DNA of 64,000 nt from Spirometra erinaceieuropaei. Its lineage: Eukaryota; Platyhelminthes; Cestoda; Diphyllobothriidea; Diphyllobothriidae. The stretch is taken from NCBI GenBank assembly GCA_902702965.1, contig CACRXP010000011.1:1053736-1117735 (forward strand), read 5' to 3'. A program made the translations under genes and the position numbers. The notes beneath the pieces are model-generated. The model was not told the origin of the DNA. It did no database searches and was given only the letters and a program-made list of their open reading frames with translations. Numbering within the stretch: the first letter of the stretch is position 1; the number at the start of each line of letters is the position of its first letter. Positions 56,109 to 64,000 of the stretch are shown one piece after another.

Positions 56109-56812
56109 CTCATGAAATGTTGGCCTAGATTCTGGAATGTGTTTCCGATTAGGAAGGATTACTTAAGTGGGGTTGTTAGACTGATTATCATGCAGCATAA
56201 CCCTATAACAATTCGGACTCATCAGTATGTCGGCTTTTGAATGCACTTCTTTTCGACCTCCTGCAGAAACTACACTCGGTAAAAAATAACTACTTAAGTA
56301 GAATGCGTTTTTCCTATTGATTTTCGATGGCCCTATAAATTCAAATCTATTTTATAGAACACGTGCATAAAAATAAGCTTTATTTTGCTCATTTGGTAGG
56401 AAATCACATTATTTCCATATTTTATGTCCGAAGAAAGTGTATATTTAGGTTTTAAAAAAGTCTCTAATTGTGAGATTTTTAAGACCGTCCGATGCCCATG
56501 CATGCAAGACCGCACATGTCCGTTCACTAATGCTCCTCATGAAATGTACAACACAGTCCGGATCCATTGCAAAATTGCATGAACTCTATGTGGTATCTTC
56601 TAAAAGGCATAGTGGAATATATGATTTTCCCTACGCAGAAAGCATGCACCTTGTAGACTGAAATTGCTAAACGCTGACGCAATGGCAGATCGGGCTGAAA
56701 ATTTTTCGGGAATTTGGAAACTTTTTTAAAACCAAAATATACACTTTCTTCGTGCATACAAAGCAAAGACAATTTTATTTCCTACCAAATGAGTAAAAGA
56801 AAGCTTGTTTTT
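56109..56812. mobile_element. Fold-back element F, copy 3 (right arm missing)
   Basis: The left arm (CTCATGAAATGTTGG, CGGCTTTTGAATGCACTTC, AATAACTACTTAAGTAG, CCTATTGATTTTCGATGG) and the AT-rich centre match copy 1. The sequence changes to G+C-rich unrelated DNA near 56815, so the right arm is lost. Confidence 0.75.
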
Positions 56813-57319
56813 GTGCAGAGACGTTGCTCCAAAACCGGGGCCGGACTGGGAGACAGCACGTGTTAATCGAGTCACGCAGAATCCGCGTGAGCCCATGGCC
56901 ACCGCTGCACATGCGGGGACGGAGAGATGTGGCAGCAAACTTAGGTGTAGACCTCCCCCCACTTCAGCCACTGCGCCCAACCCCATCATCAGATGGTTGG
57001 CAATCATGGACAGTGGACTGGCGCATGGGGAGAGAGAGAGAGAGGGGGGGGAGAGTGAGGTCGACACTGGGAGCCCGATTCCATGGCACTTTGGTGCATT
57101 CCTTACTATAATAAATTCGATGAGCCTAAATCTACCATGACGCACAAAAATCGCGGCTTGGAAGACTGTCAGTCGGCCCTCTCAAGAATCAGACTACATG
57201 ACATCTTCCGAATGTGTCCGCAATGGCATTCTCACCCAGATAAAATCGCGTCTTCCCTTCTGTTATAAAAACCTGAAACATGGCCTTAGGACCAGCTCGT
57301 GTGTGACATGCGTAGAAAT
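56813..57319. other. Unassigned G+C-rich DNA with GA tract
   Basis: A (GA)n and G-run lies at 57028-57054. Overlapping frames on three phases (56805-57140 and neighbours) reflect composition. I see no supported gene. Confidence 0.4.
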
Positions 57320-57435
57320 ACCCGGGCCTGCCTCTGGTCGTCCTGACTCAGTCTTGCCATCGGGCCCAGGCAGGCAATGAGGGTGTGAGTGAGGTAAATG
57401 CTGTGCAAGTCTGCTGTCAATAAAAACTAATTTAA
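57320..57435 (-). mobile_element. Dispersed repeat R, partial copy
   Basis: The minus strand reads CACAGCATTTACCTCACTC, CCCTCATTGCCTGCCTGGG and GGACGACCAGAGGCAGGC, collinear with repeat R. Confidence 0.5.
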
Positions 57436-58750
57436 GCGCAAGTCACCATCCTACACCTACCTCGGTAGACATCGTTGTTCGCGACTGCTGAACTGTTGGA
57501 TGGAAAGGGGAGATGAAGGCAGACGTTATCCCTATGTAATGCAAAATGGATAGTTGGACCATTGATGCTGCAATTCTTGTCCACTCCTGTTCTGATGCTT
57601 GCTGTTGAACCCCAAAGAATGATTGTGTTCTCAGTGTGTCTCCGCTGGCACGGCATTTCCGGTTGATCTGGACAACACCTTCTGTTTTCCAGGACACCTA
57701 GGAACCCGGGAGTTGTATTATTAGTCAGACTGATAACGCTTTTGTTAAGGGCCACATATACGCGTGAAAATGCATGCCTACCGAAAAGAAGTTGGCACGG
57801 CTATGGTTTGCGTCCTGGACCACTTACCCCGGAGAGCAATCATGTTGAGGAAAGGACTCGAACATCCAGGAACTTTGTGGTATCCCAAATTATGATCCAC
57901 CACACTGTCATCAATCAAAACGGGACACAATTTTTACCATTTAATGATAATAATTAATAAATTAAGTACCCATTTTGAGGCAGTGTCATTGCATTATCAT
58001 ATTTTTACTCCGATGAATACCTTAAAGCTTTTTGACCAACCTAACGCAGCAGCCACCGAGAGGTCTTTTCATTCCTTTCTCTGGCACCTACAAATAAATA
58101 TCGCCAATCATTTGCTTTTAGCACAATTGCTCCCCGAAGTAAGTAACCCCGGGCGTAAACCATATGCTTACCAAGAAGGCTCCTTTCACACGATACATTA
58201 ATGACCTATGCATTTTCTCATCTAATGGCTTAGCACAGCATTGGGATTAACGAGCGTCGAAAAGGCATTTTTGGGTGGTACCTCCGATATATCGGCTGGT
58301 ACATTTCTCTAATTATGAACCGCTTCACTTTCCATATTTTTATCGAGGCTCTTCCTCTTTCTCAGAATATTTGAAAATTTCCTGACTTTAAGGTTTTTAA
58401 CTCTTGAACACTGCTTGGCTAATGTTATGACTAATGCTCATAAAACAATGTAAGAGTAGCCTTTTTAAGAGGCAGTCCTTTTCGATTCCAAAAACTAAAG
58501 CAATAAAGGCCACAAGTCTTGACTTTTTCTCGAGAAATTGGTTAACATTTGTTTTTTTAGTATTTCGAGGCAGTCGGTCGAAAACGTTCCCATGATTCCC
58601 ATTCCTAATACACTTGGGGCGTGTGCCACGCGATTGAGTTCAGGCACTTTCCTGTAAAAATGGCGCAAAACAGTTATTTTGGAGACAGCTGGTTGACCCC
58701 AGCCGACCAAATGCTGTTACCTCAAAACGTTGCGTTACTTTTGACAATTA
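57436..58750. other. Unassigned DNA
   Basis: I see no supported feature; the minus frame at 57432-57755 is unrecognised. Confidence 0.4.
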
Positions 58751-58757
58751 ACTAGTG

Positions 58758-58815
58758 CTGATGAAGAGCCACACTCTTCTAGGTTCTTATTAGATAGATG
58801 CTGAGTCGAAACAAC
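58758..58815 (+). other. CTGATGA...GTCGAAAC motif
   Basis: CTGATGA (58758-58764) with an AGAG-CCACA-CTCT hairpin is followed by GAGTCGAAACAACCATAAA. The end matches AGTCGAAACAATAAA at 47796-47810. This resembles the short folded motifs of Penelope or tyrosine-recombinase retroelement ends, but the spacing is unlike a standard hammerhead. Confidence 0.3.
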
Positions 58816-58904
58816 CATAAAATAGGCACGCAAGGGAGAAGACGTTCTCGTGGCACTGATTCTTCACACGGTGGTGATTCTACATCGTTGGATGATGAGG
58901 ATGA

Positions 58905-58993
58905 GAGGAGGAGGAGAAGAAGAAGACGACGACGACGACGACGACGATGATGGTGGTGGTGGTGGTGGTGTCGGCGGCGGCGGCGGCGGCGGT
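58905..58993. repeat. Compound trinucleotide microsatellite
   Basis: Successive GAGGAG/GAAGAA, (GAC)n, (TGG)n and (CGG)n runs. They give a false poly-Asp/poly-Gly frame. Confidence 0.95.
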
Positions 58994-59397
58994 CGCTTGT
59001 TTCACTATAGCGGCGATCTCATCTTGGTTCATTGCCCTCGAAGTCTGCTGACGAACTTATTCGGCGCTCAGGTTCCCCTTTCGCGACAGTTCAAGTCACG
59101 TTGTGTCTCTACTGGTTGTTCCTTGAGAGCTGAGCACCAAGTGGCTTGAAAGTGGCATTATTACTTCGATGTTAAGTATTTAGCGCAGCCGTCCCTCCCA
59201 GCCCCGACACCTCAAACACAGCGGGCGTTAAGAGATCGTCTAGATAGGCTTATTATATTACACCCGTACACGGACCCTTAGTGGACAGAATTTCAACGCA
59301 CACGCGAGTCATTTTTCGTCCAGCACCCTAGGGAGAAGTGGTATCTTGAGCGTAACTAATATAACGCGATGAGAAGAGGCTCTGTGCGATCGGCTTC

Positions 59398-59445
59398 CTT
59401 CTCTTTCTTTCTTTCTTTATTTCTTTCTCTCTCTCTCTCTCTTTT
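59398..59445. repeat. (TTTC)n/(CT)n microsatellite
   Basis: TTTC units followed by a CT run. Confidence 0.95.
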
Positions 59446-60269
59446 CACCATCGCCATTGTATACCAAAAACACGACGGAGTCAAAATGCCCGGAGCTGAG
59501 ATCGGGAAGAGTAAATAACCAATATTATCTCCCGTCTCTCGCGTGCAACACGCATGCTGGTCACGCAACCTACCTGGTGCAGACTTCACAGAAAAAAGTT
59601 GTTAAGTAATAAAATAGTCGCCCTTTTTTCGTCTGACGCAACAACACCGCCCCATTTGGTGGTCGTGAGGTACCCATACAAAGTGGAGTATGATTTATTA
59701 ACTCTAACGGTGCTGTTGTTCCTCGTAGATGACACCGAAGGCCTGCAAAGGTCAGAATCTCCCTGTCGTCATGCGTCAGAGTGATCTTGTGCCACTCGCG
59801 TTCCTGTGTGCACCGCCTCTTTGTGCGCACTGCCCGGCTGTCTGTTAAGCCAAACCAATGTGTCGGGGAAGCCGTCGCCGCCGCATACGCACACACTCCG
59901 CCCCACCCCTGTGCGATTCTGGTGACATGGTGACCAGTTCAACTCCAACAGAGGTGGGTTTTATCTCAATTTTCTCTCGGCAGCCCAGTAACTCGTGTTG
60001 CCGCCATCGCGAATACAGTCCATGTGTGTATGCGGGCTGATCGTATTTACTGTCGCCGCTACTGCTGATGCTGTTTCTGGTGCGGCTGTCGGAGGGTTGA
60101 CATTTAGCCCTTCCCCCTTGACCCCCGCCCTCTTTCCCCTTTTACAAACTAGGGGTTACTGAAGGGGAATGTTGGGACGAGGGTGAGACTCGGGGAGGGA
60201 CTGCCCGGACGTCAAGTGAAAGCTTAGAGGACTAAATGCCTTTTGGAAGGATATGGAGACGGCAATGAC
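59446..60269. other. Unassigned CpG-rich DNA
   Basis: The sequence is richer in G+C and CpG than most of the window. A frame at 59858-60040 (+) starts with an Arg-rich stretch but is unrecognised. It could be a promoter or 5' exon region of a gene beyond the frames I can support. Confidence 0.3.
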
Positions 60270-60300
60270 AAGGAGGAGGAGGAGGAGGAGGAGGAGGGGG
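60270..60300. repeat. (GGA)n microsatellite
   Basis: About nine GGA units. Confidence 0.95.
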
Positions 60301-60442
60301 GAAGGGCATGACTGTCGAAAGTGTGACGGTAAAGAGAAGTCATCTGGCATGTGCTGGCTGCAGGCGTATGGGGGCCGATAACCCTCTCGCGCGTGCGCAT
60401 TCACGTGCGTTCGTCAGTTTTTTGGCGGGAGAAGGAGTCTCG

Positions 60443-60468
60443 TGATGGTGGTGGTGGTGGTGGCGGCG
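60443..60468. repeat. (GGT)n/(GGC)n microsatellite
   Basis: About seven GGT units and then GGC. Confidence 0.95.
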
Positions 60469-61234
60469 AGGGGACGACAGTGACAGCGCGCGATTGGCGG
60501 GTAAAGTCCTATGAGCCGAATCGTCGGACCACCGATGGTGAAAATTGCGTAACCTTTAGAGCTGCAGGGCGTTTGGCTGGATGGCAGTGCATATGAAACA
60601 GTCGGAGCTGTACGAACCAGGACATGATCTGTAACGGTGAGTAACTATGGTCTAAACAGTTTTCAAGAGGCCCGTTCGAAAACATCATCAAGCCCTGACC
60701 ACCTGACTCAGAGGCATGCTAGTAAAGTTTTATCTGTCAATGCACAACGCATTAAATTTTCACTGGAAGCTGAGGCAACGCCAGGTAATGTTCGATTTTA
60801 TAAAATGTAAGTGCTTTTGAATAATTTCGACGGTCCTCCTGACCACAGTTAGCTTGGGAAAAGTTGATAATAACCCTTTTGATTTCCCGTTCGCTAAACG
60901 ATAACGCCCGTCTAAATGCTGATGTGACGCGAATAGTTAAGGATTTTTCCAGCACGCAAAGGGAATTTAAATGTTTGCAAATAACTCAAAACTTGGAGGA
61001 ATTCGGTTGGTCCTTCATTCATTGTTCAGAGCTTTGACGCACCATTATAACAGGACTTGTGATCCAAATAGCCTTATTAGAAGGCGGATGCTGATGATGG
61101 TGCGCGGAAAGGGCCACCAAAGCTGCCAAATACTTTAAGCTTTTCATCAAGCGTCCTTATAAGCGTGTGTAAAATTTTATAGAAACTTGTCGTGCTATTT
61201 TTAACATAAGTAAATGACAATGCTGAAAAGGAGA
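60469..61234. other. Unassigned DNA
   Basis: A strong donor-like string, ACGGTGAGTAACT, occurs near 60642, but no open frame leads into it. I see nothing else. Confidence 0.35.
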
Positions 61235-61465
61235 ACCGAAAAAAAGAAAGGAAGACGAGAATGGCCATTTCTGGCTTGTTAGCCGTCATCAGTCAGCCAC
61301 ACCCAACCTCAAGTTTGCGACGCCTGGAACACAGACCCAGGATCTTTGGTCATACAGTCGGACACCACCGTTGGACCGTGGGTCCGCTGTCCTCTCGGTT
61401 GCGATCGGCAACATAAGTGAGTTCACCAGTCGCGTTGGGGCCGTGTTCGTCCCACTGTGTCTTAA
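61235..61465 (-). mobile_element. SINE-A subfamily copy with tRNA-like head and 5' block
   Basis: Antisense core (GAGAATGGCCATTTCTGGCT, GCCGTCATCAGTCAGCCA) is followed by a head (complement of GGACCCACGGTCCAACGG, GATCCTGGGTCTGTGTTCC) and then the 5' block (GTTGCGATCGGCAACAT, CGTGTTCGTCCCACTGTGTC). The head resembles that of 38485-38735. Confidence 0.7.
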
Positions 61466-64000
61466 GGTTTATTCCAGGGCCCACAAAGGCTGTTGCACAG
61501 GGACCGCTGTCACATGCAGAATGAGACTGTCTTCATGAGTCGTCCGACGAGCCTTAAGACACGACGAGGCAATCGTGTCCCTTAACCCGATCGGTGAATG
61601 CAACACCAACGTCGGTAATTTATACGGGTTTATCGGTGGAGATTATGTTGCTCCGCTGAAAGGACCTATACTGCCGTCCGGTTCTACGAAAGTCGTTCCA
61701 AATGAAGTGAACGAAAGTGTTCATGCGGCACGGGCTGCCTCAACCTGTGTTCGCATATACTTGAAAGCCCCAATCTTGCCCTAGTCTTCTGCTTGCGGTT
61801 GGCACCCACCCCTCCGTATGACATGACTTATGTACTCAATACTTCGATCAGTTACTGCATTAACGGACCAACGAAAAACCAATTAGCAGTAAGCTGGTCC
61901 ATCCATTTCCCGCCGCTTTCAGTTACAGAAACTCTCAGGTGCTGTTAACTCGTGCTCAGGCTGCCTGCCACACACCATCCGCGTGAGACCAGTGCGTTCT
62001 GTTAAGTGTCGCCGCGTTTCAGTTATCATGCACAGAACAAGTACCTACTGGTGCCTCCTAATTCTATTCCTTAGCCAGCCCGAGTTCTGGGATTGTGACG
62101 GCCACCGTTACATTCGTTACGTTCTTGTCGATACGTCCATATTGGGAGAATTCTGAGGCAAATAACAGCCAGGAGGGTTGAACACATTCGAGGTATTTCT
62201 CTCCTTCCTCGTTACCAGCTCTTTAGCTTAAGGATTTAGATGCACTCAGCCAGGCGACACTGATCCTGTCGCCGGGAATGCTGAATTGCCCGGAAGACCC
62301 CGAAGATTTTTTGCGGTATGGTTTTTCCTCATCAATATAAAATTTCAAACATCGGCTCTGTCAGTACCTCTGCCCAAGTATGGAAAACATACCCCCAACT
62401 ACCTACAGATAACTTCGACAGTTAGCGTCTTATTGACTAAGGCCATTCCAGCAGCCTGTAAAGCCACATAATTGAGTCTTCCAACTAGCTGAGAGTGTCT
62501 TGAAGTTATGCCACTACCAGTGTCTTATCAACATGCGTGTCTAACTATGCTGTATACTCAAGGCACAACTGAAACTCCATCACCATTCCTGCTTCTATCC
62601 CCGCGCTCGCTTCATCGTCCTTTTTGCGACACTTGTTTCCTGTCAACTTCAGAGATCCAGCACGCGTACTAAAGAGCTCCGAACATAAACAGATCGTCCC
62701 CATGGAATTTCGATTTTTTGAAGGAGTTTAAATGGCTTAGACCAAATGGAGTGACTCGGGAACATTAGAAAAGAGCCCTTTCTCAGCAGAGCCCATGCGG
62801 CAAGACCTTCTGACTTATGGCTGCAATGGGACTTTGCCTACCGCAAAACTGCGAATGCAATCAAGACCGACGAAAAAATTAATGGATGTCTCCTCCGTCA
62901 TCTAAAATTTTGGGACATTCGGCAGGAAAGATGTTTGATAACAGTTTCCCGTACCGCGATCTGGCTTCCTAGGTTATAATGATCATAGTGAGTCTTTGGT
63001 ATCTGGTATTCCGGGATATATCCAAAAACACTTTTCGGAAGTTCAGAAATGTATTGGTAAATCTTCAAAATCGTAAAAAAGGTGGTCAACAGGTAAGATG
63101 TTTCCAGCAAAAATGTGCTTCACAGTCTTTGTAACCCACGCAATGACCCATTTAAGTCCAGCAGGATGACGTCCTCTTTTTCACAGAAAATGGATGCCCG
63201 GACGATTTCCCTAGAAAAAGTCAAGCATTTAATAAATAATTTAGTGATTCCTATTTTATGCTCGGTCCACCTATAGTTTGGATATTGATCCAACTTAAAC
63301 TATTTGGCAGGTGATCCAAAATTAATCTTAGGAATCATACATGGGTATAGGACGAACATAAAGGAAACAGAAACTTGGAAGCTGACTTTGCTTTTTGTCG
63401 GGTTACCTAAAAGTGTTGATCACGTCAAGACCACTGAAATATAATGGGGGTAAACCCACTAGCTCATATGAAGGATCGCGTTTTTTCTCGCAGCAAAGAG
63501 CATAAAACATTTATAATGGCGAAAATATCAGCAATATGTTAATTTTGTAATTGTTATGGTAAATTATAACGACATTTTCCTTATTCCGGTTACTATGTAA
63601 TATAAACACTGGGTTATTGTAGTTTTTCAGTAGGCAAACATGGAATACGAATGTATGTAAACAGATACAGAAATCCTAACGTTTGACAGCCGTCAAGTGT
63701 AAATTGAGTGTATCAAACACCTCTCTGCAGTCATCGAGAGAGTTTTAGCATCGGCTTTTTCATAATTTTTGGGAGTAAGACATTGTTGCATAGAGAAAAT
63801 GCTGTTTCCCTCATTTTCGCTTTGGAAATATCAAATGATTTTTCTAGGCATCTGATGCGGTATATTCTGCAGATTGGTGGCACCACCCTGTTCAGCCCAC
63901 GCACAACACACTGAGCACTAGTGAAATGGGTTACAATTCTCAAAGAACTACAACTTCCTTCTTCCTAGTTGTTCCTCTAACTTCACCCCAGTAAATGAAA
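61466..64000. other. Unassigned DNA
   Basis: I see no gene, repeat or RNA that I can support in the last 2.5 kb. The right end is simply the window edge. Confidence 0.4.

Noticed and set aside
56805..57140. Overlapping frames of 95-139 codons on both strands
   Set aside because: Several phases and both strands are open at once in a G+C-rich, GA-repeat region, which points to composition and not coding.
58850..59149. 99-codon plus frame with poly-Asp and poly-Gly
   Set aside because: It is a translation of the compound trinucleotide microsatellite.
1..64000. CRISPR arrays, operons or bacterial-type promoters
   Set aside because: No regularly spaced identical repeats or tightly packed genes exist; the window has eukaryotic repeat content throughout.

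Overview
The window looks like gene-poor, repeat-rich nuclear DNA of a metazoan, most likely a flatworm. I lean towards a diphyllobothriidean tapeworm, but this rests on general resemblance of the LINE and Penelope proteins to flatworm elements and on TTAGGG-type arrays; no single-copy marker gene fixes it. There is no bacterial-style gene packing, no operon, no CRISPR array and no intact rRNA or tRNA gene.

Only one protein-coding segment is convincing: an open frame of 326 codons at 7775-8755 (+), acidic near its start and proline-rich in the middle, either a single-exon gene behind a TATA-like box or the last exon of a longer gene. Weaker coding candidates are a run of three minus-strand frames at 18804-19734 and a 111-base splice-bounded segment at 20744-20854.

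Most of what can be recognised is mobile DNA. (1) A tRNA-derived SINE family (here SINE-A) with at least nine pieces, often as inverted pairs; one pair forms a perfect 65-bp palindrome (10872-11098). (2) TIR elements that carry degenerate TTAGGG arrays inside them: three families with different termini (16961-17153; 10533-10835, 36541-36797 and 41903-42146; 22103-22529 and 55029-55455) sharing an internal block. (3) A repeat with hammerhead-ribozyme-like core motifs (24320, 24550, 28842, 29393, 37080, 42424). (4) A tRNA-like sequence flanked by inverted repeats (42953, 46817, 46930). (5) Long fold-back elements of about 0.9 kb (37378, 39918, 56109). (6) A dispersed repeat of about 400 bp (best copies 5878-6270 and 51340-51745). 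(7) Decayed retroelement coding: an RTE-like LINE tail (30970-31540), two copies of another LINE tail (34550-35345, 48962-49400) and a Penelope-like element with a GIY-YIG domain (38740-39525), with a second Penelope 3' end at 30590-30725.

A 1.7-kb direct duplication (11496-13215 and 14197-15938) flanks a 477-base assembly gap (13216-13692) and may be real or an assembly effect. The 58.9-60.5 kb stretch is a cluster of trinucleotide microsatellites. The remaining stretches show short chance frames only; they are listed as unassigned.

Nothing here works together as a pathway. The most interesting signals are the shared design of the telomere-array elements, the hammerhead-like repeat, the inverted-repeat-flanked tRNA-like element and the SINE palindromes.
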